Shown here one piece after another: positions 1 to 8,028 of a DNA stretch of 64,000 nt (the first letter of the stretch is position 1; each line of letters opens with the position of its first letter). The position numbers and the translations under genes are program-made. The notes below the pieces were generated by a model, which made no database searches, was not told the origin of the DNA, and saw nothing but the letters and a program-made list of their open reading frames with translations. The DNA is from Fructilactobacillus hinvesii (GTDB lineage: Bacteria > Bacillota > Bacilli > Lactobacillales > Lactobacillaceae): positions 992,001 through 1,056,000 of the forward strand of contig NZ_CP097118.1 in the NCBI RefSeq assembly GCF_024029435.1. Reading direction: 5' to 3'.

Positions 1-1179
1 TTCCAAGAATGCCAGTGAAGGATCCAAATCAATCCGACCATTCATCCGGTCAAACACAGTCCCGGTGTAGTCCAAGTCCCCAAAGACAATCGGTTCTGCA
101 TTCTTCGGTAATTTCGTAAACAACGAGTTCCCGTCTTTGTCTTTAAACAAGGAATCTTCAACTGCTTTAATTTCTTTGCCACGGAAGCGGTAAATGTCAG
201 GGTTCGTAACATCCGGTTCAATCATGTATTCACCCTTGGCATTCTTAACCTTAGCCAGTTTAGTGAACCCAGTGTTAGTGGTGTAAATCTTAGCATTCGG
301 GCTTGTAGCAACCGCTCCATCAAGCACTGAACCAGGCATAATCAAATCAATAACGTCATCCAACTTGCTAATTTTGATGGTGGATTTTGGTGCTTTGATT
401 TGGTTCCCATTTTTGTCAGTGATGTCAACAAACAATTGGTTCAACGCTCTTAAGCAAGCTTGTGACCGACCGAGAACTTGAGACAATCCAATCCACTTAA
501 TCACGTAAGCTTGCAAATTTTCTGCAGAATCATTCAGCAGGTTATTAGTAAGCTTCGTAGCAGTTGCGTAAGTGTGGATTGAGTAAGCCAACGTTTTCAG
601 ATTGTCAATATCTTGTAGCGTGATGGATTCCCCATCGGTTAAGTCCTGCATTGGAATTAAGTTAGCGTCGGTTTGCACAACCCGGCTACCAGTTAAGGTT
701 CCAACTGCTTCTTGGTGGAATTCTTGAGAAAAGTCAGTCCGTTGTTTCCGGATTTCGTTGATGGCCGTTTGCTGGTCAACCGGGATTGTAACTGTGAATG
801 AGTCATCATCAGTTTCTTTGGCCACGTTCACAATTTGGCCAAAGTTCTTTCTGGCCAAGTTGTAAATATCGTTTCCAAAAATTGCTTTAGAATTGTCGCT
901 TGGTTTACCAGGAGTTCCCTTTTTGTCATCCACCGGAATTTTTTGGTCATCAGTCAATGACTTTTGGGCTTTTTCGTAGTCACTTTGAGCAATGTCTACT
1001 TTAGCTTGCAAGGAAGCTACTTTGTCAGCAGCTGCTTTCAGATCTTTCACTGATGCATCCGCTTGGTTCATTAATTCTTCTTTAGCTTTGTAAGCATCGG
1101 TTAATTTATTACTTAAATCTGTAAGCTTTTTTTGGGCATCATTAACGTTTAGCCCTGGTACTTTAAAGTTAGTTGGCAT
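1..1179 (-). CDS. Phage major capsid protein, partial
   Basis: This reading frame runs from an ATG at 1179 to the window edge without a stop, so 393 residues are visible and the C-terminus is missing. It builds the icosahedral head shell. The first 100 or so residues are Lys/Glu/Ala-rich with a predicted coiled-coil scaffold-like segment (repeats of Asp, Lys and Ala), then a Lys/Gly-rich linker and the folded HK97-type shell domain. This delta-domain plus shell layout, and the place directly downstream of a ClpP-like protease and a portal, fit the HK97 capsid family. The start overlaps the protease stop by 11 bases. Identification rests mainly on gene order and architecture, not on a single diagnostic motif. 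Confidence 0.85.
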   Translation of the reverse strand, partial: MPTNFKVPGLNVNDAQKKLTDLSNKLTDAYKAKEELMNQADASVKDLKAAADKVASLQAKVDIAQSDYEKAQKSLTDDQKIPVDDKKGTPGKPSDNSKAIFGNDIYNLARKNFGQIVNVAKETDDDSFTVTIPVDQQTAINEIRKQRTDFSQEFHQEAVGTLTGSRVVQTDANLIPMQDLTDGESITLQDIDNLKTLAYSIHTYATATKLTNNLLNDSAENLQAYVIKWIGLSQVLGRSQACLRALNQLFVDITDKNGNQIKAPKSTIKISKLDDVIDLIMPGSVLDGAVATSPNAKIYTTNTGFTKLAKVKNAKGEYMIEPDVTNPDIYRFRGKEIKAVEDSLFKDKDGNSLFTKLPKNAEPIVFGDLDYTGTVFDRMNGRIDLDPSLAFLE

Positions 1180-1975
1180 TATTAATCTCCTTTAGTTTTT
1201 TAGCATTTGCGAGATAAATTTCTCGTTGTGTTTTGACGTGCTTCTTTACGTCAGTAGGTTTAGGTTCGTCAGCTGGTTGGCCTTTTGCTTCAAAATCCTG
1301 GAAGGCTTTAAACTTTGCTAACTGATCCGGGCCTGGCAGTTTTAAATTGGAAGCTTGTTTGGTCATGGCCGTAATCTGGAACTTGTCAGCAAAATTAGTA
1401 ATGGACGTCCCAGCCTTGCTAGACGGTTCGTAAATCACTTTGTCGGCAAAGCCCATATCCACTGCATCAGTTGACGAAATCCAGGTTTCCTGGGCCATCA
1501 TGTTCAGAATCTTGCCTTTATCCATCCCCGTTTTTCGGGAATAGACATTGGCTAGTTCTTCATCGGTTTGGCTTAATACTGAGGATGCAAAATTCATGTC
1601 ATCCGCATTGCCAGCAATGCCGGCACTAGCTTTGTGAATCATGATTTTGGCTAGCGGCGCAATGTTGACTTCGTCAGCGGCCATAGCAATAAAAGAGGCA
1701 GCCGAAGCTGCCAATCCAGTAATATTTGCAATGATGTTGTTGCTATTTTGTTCAGCACATTTACGCAATGCTGAATAGATATCGGAAGCCGCATTAACGT
1801 CCCCACCAGGTGAGTTAATTTCCAGTACGATATCGTCCCCCGCAAACGTGCTATTCAAAGCATTATTTACGTTAGAAAAACCGGTATAAGTACTGGGATC
1901 AATCCCCAGCCACGAGTACATCGACTCCTGGTCAGCAGAAAGTACTGGCCCCTTAATTTGAATTGTTGTCGCCAT
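1169..1975 (-). CDS. ClpP-like phage head maturation protease
   Basis: A serine protease of the ClpP fold that should cut the scaffold segment off the capsid protein during head assembly. Visible hallmarks are the beta strand and turn INSPGGDV, the nucleophile region GLAASAASFIAMAAD with its Ser, and the histidine in IMIHKASAG. The C-terminal third is Lys/Pro-rich and variable, as is usual in this family. The frame is open to a GTG at 1984, but a strong purine-rich AAAGGGGG lies right against that codon; the ATG at 1975 has normal spacing and is preferred. It overlaps the portal end by 23 bases, suggesting translational coupling. Confidence 0.9.
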   Translation of the reverse strand: MATTIQIKGPVLSADQESMYSWLGIDPSTYTGFSNVNNALNSTFAGDDIVLEINSPGGDVNAASDIYSALRKCAEQNSNNIIANITGLAASAASFIAMAADEVNIAPLAKIMIHKASAGIAGNADDMNFASSVLSQTDEELANVYSRKTGMDKGKILNMMAQETWISSTDAVDMGFADKVIYEPSSKAGTSITNFADKFQITAMTKQASNLKLPGPDQLAKFKAFQDFEAKGQPADEPKPTDVKKHVKTQREIYLANAKKLKEINNAN

Positions 1976-3113
1976 TGTTCTCACCCCCTTTCATGGCATC
2001 AGCCATTAGATCATCAGCTACGAAACCAATTGCATTTAGCATCTTCACTGCCGTTTGACCATCAATGGCACCTTTGGACGTTAAGTTCGCAATCGTTTCA
2101 GCATACTTACGGCCGTCCGGATCCGTCACAGACCGCAAATCTAAATCAACATCGGTTTGCAGTTTGAATTTCAGTTCGCTAATAATCTGGTTCTTAAACC
2201 GGTTCAGTGCGCGTGAATAAATATCTGCTTCCATGTCCACCGAACTTTGCTGATCTCCAGTACCTCCAAACAACGAAGGTGGTACCCCGTAAACCTTGCA
2301 GAACTGATCAGTCGTCCAATCCGTTTGCTTTAACAGATTGGCCACGTCTGACTTCAATTCAACTGGAGTAAAGTCTTCCAGATCATCAACAACTACTAAT
2401 CCGGTCTCACGCATTTCCCGGGATAACTTACGGGCCCGCAGTAGCTTTTCTTTTTCGTTCAGCAGTCCCTCTTTGTTTTCCTTTACAACCCCATGAACCG
2501 AGTTACCTTGATCCAGGGCCCGCTGCGTCAAAGCATTCGATTTTTGCTGAATAGTCATTTCTTCCTTTAATGACAGCAGCGGAGAAATCCCCGTGAGCCC
2601 CCCATTGTTAGAAACGAGTTTTAAATGAATCATGTCGTTCATTGAGACGTTATGCATCGTCCCCAAAGACGGTTCATCAAAAGTGATGTTGTAAACGAGT
2701 CCTGAGGCATCCGCTAAGACAAACGTAGTTACTTGCGTTTGCCGTAACGGGATCCATTGAAAATCCTGCTGATTGCTAGAACGTTGTCGGTAAGCAAACG
2801 ATTCTCCGTTGGTCAGTAAGTTCATAAACATGGACTGCCAAAAGGAAGCCCCCGATGTTAACTTGGAGGGGTTTTGCAACAAGGCCTGTGTCTGTGGCCT
2901 ATTCGGTACAACGAATTTTCCAGAACAAAGGTCATTAGTGATGTAACTCAAAATGGCAAACAGACTAGAGTTTTTTAGATAATCAGTGCTTGGTACTGTG
3001 GCATCGTCAAACAGCCCTAAATCCGGGTTCAAAAAATTACGCGGGTCTTCCGGAACGTTAGGTTGTGGAGTGGTTACTCCTTTAAATAAATTAGAAAGGT
3101 TGAGTAAACCCAT
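1953..3113 (-). CDS. Phage portal protein, HK97 family
   Basis: Forms the dodecameric ring at one head vertex through which DNA is packaged and ejected. The 386-residue length is typical. Family features are the N-terminal stretch leading to ATVPSTDYLKNSS, a central section with QTQVTTFVL and MNDMIHLKL, and the VYGVPPSLFGGTGDQQSS motif near residues 275-290, which is very characteristic of HK97-type portals. The C-terminus is Asp/Asn-rich. It sits between terminase and protease in the standard order. The ATG at 3113 is preceded by an AAGGGGGTGAATTAA-type binding site. Confidence 0.95.
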   Translation of the reverse strand: MGLLNLSNLFKGVTTPQPNVPEDPRNFLNPDLGLFDDATVPSTDYLKNSSLFAILSYITNDLCSGKFVVPNRPQTQALLQNPSKLTSGASFWQSMFMNLLTNGESFAYRQRSSNQQDFQWIPLRQTQVTTFVLADASGLVYNITFDEPSLGTMHNVSMNDMIHLKLVSNNGGLTGISPLLSLKEEMTIQQKSNALTQRALDQGNSVHGVVKENKEGLLNEKEKLLRARKLSREMRETGLVVVDDLEDFTPVELKSDVANLLKQTDWTTDQFCKVYGVPPSLFGGTGDQQSSVDMEADIYSRALNRFKNQIISELKFKLQTDVDLDLRSVTDPDGRKYAETIANLTSKGAIDGQTAVKMLNAIGFVADDLMADAMKGGENNGDNNSN

Positions 3114-3128
3114 TTAATTCACCCCCTT

Positions 3129-3323
3129 TCACTCCTTTTTGGTGGGCCGTTTGAAATTGGCACAGACGTTAATGACGACGCCCCACACCACACAAATGAA
3201 CCCCGTGGTTAAAAAGCCGACTAACGTGCCAAAATAGAAACCTGAGAGTATAAAAAAAGCACTTCCAACTAGTAGAAGTGCTACATCAATGTTTTCAATT
3301 AATAGTCGTAAGATTTTTTTCAT
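3129..3323 (-). CDS. Small two-helix membrane protein, DUF1056-like
   Basis: A 64-residue protein with a short charged N-terminus (MKKILRLL), two hydrophobic helices (about residues 13-32 and 35-52) and a basic tail RPTKKE. Small proteins of this kind, known as DUF1056, are regularly found between large terminase and portal in lactobacillus phages; their role is unknown. The assignment follows size, topology and position. It lies 8 bases after the terminase stop and is surely cotranscribed with it. Confidence 0.7.
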   Translation of the reverse strand: MKKILRLLIENIDVALLLVGSAFFILSGFYFGTLVGFLTTGFICVVWGVVINVCANFKRPTKKE

Positions 3324-3331
3324 GTTGTCTC

Positions 3332-5218
3332 CTAAAAGAATCCGTTGTCCGGATCATCAATAAACTTGCGTAAGTCCTGGACAGACATCCGGTCTACAAT
3401 TGTTTTCTTGGCCACACCCTTGGCATCAAAATCATCGAACGCAAACATGGCCGAATAAAATGCGTTAACCAAGGCATCATCCACGTCGATTTTTAGCGTC
3501 CCAGCATTTTTATCGACCTGAATCCCGACTTTGTCTTCATAAATGACGGCATTAGATAGGGCTTTGATGAGAACTTCATCATTCGGCATTACAATCTGTT
3601 CGTGGATAAAAGCATCCTGGATAAATTTCGTTGGATCTTTTAAAAATTGCGTTCGTTGACTAACCGGAACTAACGGGAACTTCGCGTTATCTTCCAGCAG
3701 CTGAATCACCTTATCGACACCCATAGCATCGTAGCCAAAGAACTCAACTTGCAGATCGTTCTCCTGGATAAAATTCAATAGCCAGCTGTAAACCTGGTCT
3801 TTGTTGATGGTCCCCTTAATGTCGCTGGTGATCGTGCAAAATTCCGGTGCTAGCTTACGGTATTCAATCCCATCGATTTTTTCTTTTGCTTCAATGCTGC
3901 CGGCTGCATGCCAGGGAATGAAGCTGTGTTGTGTGATGTACCACTTTTGTTGGCCATCATCCGTTTCAAACGGATAAACAAAGGCCAAAGACGTGTTATC
4001 AGACGATAAAGAAAAATCCATGCCGACGTACACTCGTCGTCCATGGATATCAAACGGTTTGTTGCTAACAGCATTGTTAATCTCCGGAAGTTTCAGGAAT
4101 GACTTATCACTGGATTGGCTCCAGATGTTCATTGACTTGGCCTGATAATCAGCGGCCTTGTTATTAAAGACAGCATCATCACGGCCGGAAATCAATCCGG
4201 ACAAAGCCACGTCGTGAACCTCCGGAAGTCCTAAGAGCGGATTACTTTTTTCCCAACATCGATAACCAAGGTCTGAAACTTCTTCCGGATAGATTTCTTC
4301 CGTGCTATCCTGCTGCCACAACAAGCACAGCTGGTCATCTAGCTCACGTTCATCATCCTTCTCCATGACTTCAATCAAGCCATCTTGTTCAGCATGAAAC
4401 GGAACCGTTGGATCCTGGTAGCAGGTACTAATTTCTACTAGCATGTGATCCGGAACTTTGGATTGTCCGGAGGTAATTTTGCTAATCCCTTCGAAGTTTT
4501 TGAGTTCCCCGATTTCATCAGCGACCGCCAAAACAAAGTGGTGACTATCAAACCGGCCAGACTCCTGGGAAATTGGAATGATCTTGTTGTTGTATTTGGT
4601 TTGAATAATGGTTCTGGATTGAATCTTTAAACCAACTTCATCTGCCCATTCTTTAAACTCCGGAATTGTAATTAGTTTCCGGAGCATGATTTTGACGTAG
4701 CCAAACAGCTTCATCGATTGATCAAAGTTGTTCGCTGATGCCAAAATCTCCTGGTTATATTTATCGGCCGCCACAAAGATAAAGTCGTAACAAATTTGTA
4801 TGGCCATTAAATAAGTCTTCCCTTGATCACGGGCAATAGAGTAAACGGTCTTTACGAATCTCCTGGTATGCGTTGATTTTCGTTCCCAGCCGTTCATCTG
4901 GGCAAAGGTAAACTTCTGCCAGTTCATTAACTTCATTGGATTTCCGGAAGTAGCTTCCGGGCACAAGGCCGCAAAGTTATTAATCCAGGAGGCTTTGTCG
5001 TTGTTATAAACAAACGGAAAGTCCGGATCATCCTGTCGTTTTAAATCCTGCAAGAAACGGAAGCAGGCCAATCGAATGTGATAACCCGCAATCTGTTTTT
5101 CATCTAGCACGTCAAAGGCATACTGCACGGCCGCATCCTTGTATTTGCTACGAATTGCAGAATAGTCATTATCCTGGTACGCCCCGATCACGTCATGCGA
5201 TTGAGTTAAATCAACCAT
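3332..5218 (-). CDS. Phage terminase large subunit
   Basis: ATP-driven DNA packaging motor and nuclease, 628 residues from the chosen start. The N-terminal ATPase carries a Walker A-like ARDQGKTYLM and a Walker B strand ending in VADEIGELK. The C-terminal RNase H-fold nuclease shows its acidic residues in VGMDFSLSSDN, FFGYDAMGVDK and the final DDALVNAF. The frame opens at a GTG at 5227, but a ribosome binding site AAAGG is only two bases from it; the ATG at 5218 has correct spacing and overlaps the small subunit stop (ATGGTTGA), a coupling arrangement. Confidence 0.96.
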   Translation of the reverse strand: MVDLTQSHDVIGAYQDNDYSAIRSKYKDAAVQYAFDVLDEKQIAGYHIRLACFRFLQDLKRQDDPDFPFVYNNDKASWINNFAALCPEATSGNPMKLMNWQKFTFAQMNGWERKSTHTRRFVKTVYSIARDQGKTYLMAIQICYDFIFVAADKYNQEILASANNFDQSMKLFGYVKIMLRKLITIPEFKEWADEVGLKIQSRTIIQTKYNNKIIPISQESGRFDSHHFVLAVADEIGELKNFEGISKITSGQSKVPDHMLVEISTCYQDPTVPFHAEQDGLIEVMEKDDERELDDQLCLLWQQDSTEEIYPEEVSDLGYRCWEKSNPLLGLPEVHDVALSGLISGRDDAVFNNKAADYQAKSMNIWSQSSDKSFLKLPEINNAVSNKPFDIHGRRVYVGMDFSLSSDNTSLAFVYPFETDDGQQKWYITQHSFIPWHAAGSIEAKEKIDGIEYRKLAPEFCTITSDIKGTINKDQVYSWLLNFIQENDLQVEFFGYDAMGVDKVIQLLEDNAKFPLVPVSQRTQFLKDPTKFIQDAFIHEQIVMPNDEVLIKALSNAVIYEDKVGIQVDKNAGTLKIDVDDALVNAFYSAMFAFDDFDAKGVAKKTIVDRMSVQDLRKFIDDPDNGFF

Positions 5219-5708
5219 CAGTTCCACTACCTTTAATTAAAGATAGAATGTTGGATTTTGGCTTTTCTTCTTTATCCTGGTCACTTTTAGCATTTTTCAA
5301 AATGTCTTCGCGTGATTTTGGCGACAAGCCCAATTGGTCAGCCATCGACCGGAATTCTTTAGTAGCATTATTCAGCGCGGCCACGGCTGGATTCTTGTCA
5401 AAACTCGTAGTAGTGATGATCTGCTTAACCGTTTCGCTCTTGTTAATTATGTCAATTTCTTTAGTTGCTTTCACAGGACCATTTTCGGCGATGATGGCAT
5501 AGCTTTCTCTAATGATTTGATATTGCATGCAGAACGCCTCCAGCAATGAACGATCTAGGTTATTGACGAGCCCGCTTTCTGTTAACGGATCACGCAGACG
5601 CCGATACAAGTTATAAGCTTCCCCTTTGAGGTACTTCGGCGGCTTAATTGGTAGTTCATTCTCATTTTTCCGGGGCCGACCTGGATGACGTCCCGATTTT
5701 TCTGCCAT
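5211..5708 (-). CDS. Phage terminase small subunit, P27 family
   Basis: DNA-recognition subunit that binds the packaging site and hands DNA to the large subunit. The N-terminus GRHPGRPRKN and the following KPPKYLKGEA match the P27-type start, where Gly/Arg/Pro-rich sequence precedes the conserved helix region; the C-terminus carries the typical QLGLSPKSRE element followed by a Lys-rich tail. The open frame extends to 5768, but AAGGAAGTG upstream of two close ATG codons (5714 and 5708) favours 5708 by spacing. A terminator on the same strand lies just upstream, so it probably has its own promoter or needs read-through. Confidence 0.88.
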   Translation of the reverse strand: MAEKSGRHPGRPRKNENELPIKPPKYLKGEAYNLYRRLRDPLTESGLVNNLDRSLLEAFCMQYQIIRESYAIIAENGPVKATKEIDIINKSETVKQIITTTSFDKNPAVAALNNATKEFRSMADQLGLSPKSREDILKNAKSDQDKEEKPKSNILSLIKGSGTDG

Positions 5709-5755
5709 AATCATCACTTCCTTCGTTGAGCAATTAATTGCCCTAATTATTTCCA

Positions 5756-5792
5756 CGAAAAAAGCCACAATCCGTTGCTGGAGTGTGGCTTT
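5756..5792 (-). terminator. Rho-independent terminator upstream of terS
   Basis: On the minus strand a 9-bp perfect stem (AAAGCCACA with TGTGGCTTT) and a 14-base loop is followed by a run of six T. It lies between the HNH gene and the small terminase gene and points along their transcription direction, so the packaging genes need read-through, antitermination or a separate promoter. Confidence 0.7.
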
Positions 5793-6058
5793 ATTTTGTT
5801 ATTTTCAATTGCGCTAAGTACTCTCGTTACAACAACTATCAAAATTAAATCAATGCAACACAGAACGTTGTCAAAACTAGTCAATCCGTCTCATAACTGG
5901 CACAAAAAATTTCATCAAAACGAAATTTTGATGCGAGTTGATCCCAATGTGAGCTTCCCACGGATCCGAAAAACAGGCCGGGGGGGTTATTTCATTTAGC
6001 TGGATTTTCTTTGGGGCAAATGGGAGCTACTTTTTTTGTTTCCATAGTTTTTTGTTGT
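5793..6058. other. Non-coding packaging region, candidate cos site
   Basis: No gene is supported in this stretch between the HNH endonuclease and the small terminase, the usual place of cos in HNH-containing cohesive-end phages. It holds a perfect 8-bp inverted repeat, CATCAAAA and TTTTGATG at 5913-5920 and 5926-5933, and a strikingly G-rich run AGGCCGGGGGGGTTA around 5973-5987 in otherwise AT-rich DNA. GC-rich cohesive ends flanked by terminase binding repeats are typical of cos. The exact cut cannot be read from the sequence. Confidence 0.5.
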
Positions 6059-6613
6059 TCAAATGTTGTTGTTGCGATGTTTTTTTAATGCCCCAACATC
6101 AGTTCCTCTCATTCTTAGCGCAATTTCGTTCACATCAGTTACTTCTTTGACTGGCTTGGCCATGTCCTGGTTAGTCAGTCCGTAGTAGTCTTGTTCCCAC
6201 TTGGTCTTCATTGCATGACACCGTCGACAGATGACAGCAAGGTTATATTCGTCTAGTTGCTTAGCTCTATTAACCTTACGTGGCACGATGTGGTCAACTG
6301 TCTTCTGATTGATTGTATTAATGCCAAGCGCTTTGCAGTACTGACAGATGTAGTGTTGTTTACTTCTAACAATGGATGCTAACTGCAACCATTGCTTTGA
6401 TGAATAAAAGTTGTAGAACTGTTTCTGCTTCGGATCATGATTGCGATACTGATTGTATCGTTGATACCTGTCTTGTTTATCATGGCCATTCGTCCATCGT
6501 GACCGGTTAGCTTCCCATGTAGCTTCTTCTGACTGATGTTGCTTGCAGAAATGATAAGGCATCAAAGCTAACTGATGGCATCGGGGATGATGACACATTC
6601 TAGCTTTAGGCAT
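6059..6613 (-). CDS. Phage HNH endonuclease (packaging-associated)
   Basis: A 184-residue HNH nuclease. It has a Cys/His-rich N-terminus (CHHPRC, CKQH), a Gln/Tyr/Arg-rich linker, and the catalytic domain: zinc cysteines in YICQYC and ICRRCH, and the HNH core TVDHIVPRK plus NLAVICRRCHAMKT. HNH proteins next to terminase are known to work with it in specific cos cleavage. The gene is followed by the likely cos region and a terminator. The start has a clear GGAGG seven bases upstream. Confidence 0.92.
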   Translation of the reverse strand: MPKARMCHHPRCHQLALMPYHFCKQHQSEEATWEANRSRWTNGHDKQDRYQRYNQYRNHDPKQKQFYNFYSSKQWLQLASIVRSKQHYICQYCKALGINTINQKTVDHIVPRKVNRAKQLDEYNLAVICRRCHAMKTKWEQDYYGLTNQDMAKPVKEVTDVNEIALRMRGTDVGALKKHRNNNI

Positions 6614-6624
6614 GATGCATCCTC

Positions 6625-6837
6625 CTAGTCATTAAACTTACCGGCTAGATAACTGATGGCCACTGCAACGTTATCTTTGTCAGACATCATCCATTGGCCC
6701 ACAACATCCAACTGATCCCCAGGAGTTACCTGGTACTGCCGGACCTGTGTCATGATATCCCCAATTAAGTTTAGACAATTCTTATTTGGGTTATTTCGGT
6801 ACAGGGTAGTAATCCAATCCTTAACTTCCTTTGGCAT
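6625..6837 (-). CDS. Unknown phage protein
   Basis: A 70-residue protein that I do not recognise. It begins MPKEVKDWITTLYRNNP, is soluble and mildly acidic, and ends in a hydrophobic AVAISYLAGKF segment. It has a good GAGG binding site and lies 11 bases upstream of the HNH gene, so it is part of the late operon. A role in packaging or in control of late expression is possible from position only. Confidence 0.7.
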   Translation of the reverse strand: MPKEVKDWITTLYRNNPNKNCLNLIGDIMTQVRQYQVTPGDQLDVVGQWMMSDKDNVAVAISYLAGKFND

Positions 6838-6847
6838 CCACTCACCT

Positions 6848-7234
6848 CTATCTAGGAAATCCTGGTAGTAAATTAGTTAATGGACCAAATGGATCATAAC
6901 CAGAAGGAATGATTGTATCTTTCATCCTAGTGATACATTCATGTAAATCATCCTCTGATGCTTTCATTAAAGCTCCTGAAGTAATAATGAATGATGAAAA
7001 GTCCATGCCATCAAGGTAAGCCGCCTTAATACTTTTAATGTAGTACGTATATTTAATCGGATAACCGGCAAGCTCTGAAACAAATGAAATTGTGTTATCA
7101 ATGCTTGAAGCTACATCATAAAACTTAGAACTGCCAACGGTATTTCCTTTTAGCAACGCAGCGTACATTTCTTTAGTCAAACCGTATGCAGCATATTTGC
7201 TCTGAGTAACAATTAAACCCTTTAACTCTTTCAA
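6848..7234 (-). CDS. Unknown phage protein
   Basis: A 128-residue protein of unknown function, first in the late operon after the structured leader. No membrane segment or known motif is evident; it looks like a helical soluble protein with a C-terminal FGPLTNLLPGFPR. The frame is open to a TTG at 7249 that overlaps the binding site GGGAGG, so that cannot be the start; a TTG at 7234 is seven bases from GGAGG and is preferred over a GTG at 7237. Confidence 0.65.
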   Translation of the reverse strand: MKELKGLIVTQSKYAAYGLTKEMYAALLKGNTVGSSKFYDVASSIDNTISFVSELAGYPIKYTYYIKSIKAAYLDGMDFSSFIITSGALMKASEDDLHECITRMKDTIIPSGYDPFGPLTNLLPGFPR

Positions 7235-7262
7235 CACGATTCCTCCCAATTAATTCTACGTA

Positions 7263-7292
7263 CAAAAAAGCAACCACATTCCTGTGATTGCT
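7263..7292 (-). terminator. Terminator at the end of the late leader RNA
   Basis: A 10-bp stem on the minus strand (AGCAATCACA with TGTGGTTGCT, one U-G pair), loop GGAA, then six T. It sits between the structured leader and the first late gene, so late transcription from upstream would need antitermination, or the leader is a separate short RNA. Confidence 0.75.
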
Positions 7293-7490
7293 ATAACTTT
7301 CAGCAGTAACCCTTAAAGTCCGATTTTTTATACTGCTTTCAGTTTGGTGTTACGAGATGTGGGTTTGCGATAACCCGATGCCGTCTCCTGGAATCGAACC
7401 AGGATGAACCCGCAGACGGCTGATGATTGAGTTTGAAAAGCCTATCATCACACAAACAAGATGGTAAACTCAGTGGCTCCTATCCACTTT
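7266..7490 (-). ncRNA. Structured untranslated leader or small RNA
   Basis: About 330 bases between the ArpU-like gene and the first late gene have no open frame. On the minus strand they hold a chain of hairpins: AGTGG/CCACT at 7472-7488, a 7-bp stem at 7421-7450, the tRNA-like element at 7380-7420, GGGTT/AACCC right after it, a 7-bp stem at 7302-7337, and the terminator at 7263-7292. Such dense ordered structure suggests a functional RNA. It may be a target of late antitermination. Its 5' end and promoter could not be placed. Confidence 0.5.
7379..7420 (-). ncRNA. tRNA-like minihelix 1 (acceptor stem plus T arm)
   Basis: A 7-bp stem (GCCGTCT with AGACGGC) stacks without a gap on a 5-bp stem CCTGG/CCAGG closed by the loop TTCGATT, which fits the T-loop consensus TTCRANN. 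The two stems give the 12 bp of a tRNA acceptor/T-arm stack. In place of D and anticodon arms there is only a 10-base linker, GCGGGTTCAT. An A follows as a possible discriminator, but no CCA is encoded. It resembles the tRNA-like domain of tmRNA more than a tRNA. Confidence 0.6.
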
Positions 7491-7563
7491 GCTTACATTA
7501 ACAATTATTGCATGTGTCACTACGAATGAACTCCGGTCTTTCTACGAAAAAACTCTACTAAAA

Positions 7564-7983
7564 CTACGATTTTTCTTTTATCAATTCAAACCCATAAGCA
7601 GTAGCAGCATCCGCAAAATCAATCAAAGCATTGTTCTTCAACTCGTAGTAACGTGATTGGCCATAACCAATTTGATTAGCGATTTTCCAATCAGGGATGT
7701 TATTAATGAATGAATCACGCAGGATTAACGATTTCTTATGTTCTAGTGAATTAATGCATCGAATAACGTTTTTGACTTCATCTTGTCGTTCTAGCATCCG
7801 TAACACTAGCTTTTCGTTTGAATTACCGGATGGAGTGGATGTTGGCATATCCGTTATTTCTGGAGAGTGAAGTGACACAGCCGTTAATCCGGATTGAAGG
7901 ATAATTCGTGGCCAAACCTTTTTAAAAAATCGTTTGGTATTTTTTATTGTTGCTTTCCTATCAATTTCAGGAAATAGTCCCAT
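7564..7983 (-). CDS. ArpU-like late transcription regulator
   Basis: A 139-residue protein matching the ArpU/RinA-type regulators that turn on packaging and lysis genes of Gram-positive phages. The N-terminus contains the Lys/Arg-rich KATIKNTKRFFKKVWPRII and the C-terminal half carries a sigma-70 region 4-like helix-turn-helix, with ILRDSFINNIPDWKIANQIGYG and SRYYELKNNAL. It is the last early gene and lies just upstream of the structured leader and late operon, as expected. The ATG at 7983 follows a G-rich binding site. Confidence 0.82.
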   Translation of the reverse strand: MGLFPEIDRKATIKNTKRFFKKVWPRIILQSGLTAVSLHSPEITDMPTSTPSGNSNEKLVLRMLERQDEVKNVIRCINSLEHKKSLILRDSFINNIPDWKIANQIGYGQSRYYELKNNALIDFADAATAYGFELIKEKS

Positions 7984-8013
7984 TAGAAGCCCCCCAATAC
8001 GCTAAAAGCAATG

Positions 8014-8022
8014 TGATATACT
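8014..8022 (+). promoter_or_regulatory. Extended -10 promoter for a short plus-strand RNA
   Basis: TGATATACT on the plus strand is a good extended -10 box (TGn plus TATACT). It faces away from all neighbouring genes and is followed about 40 bases on by a strong terminator. No convincing -35 box is seen. Confidence 0.45.
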
Positions 8023-8028
8023 GAAAGC

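Noticed and set aside
7380..7465. A complete class II tRNA on the minus strand using ACCATCT at 7459-7465 as 5' acceptor strand
   Set aside because: The acceptor would have two mismatches, and there is no D arm or normal anticodon arm. The nearby perfect 7-bp partner at 7414-7420 is a much better fit.
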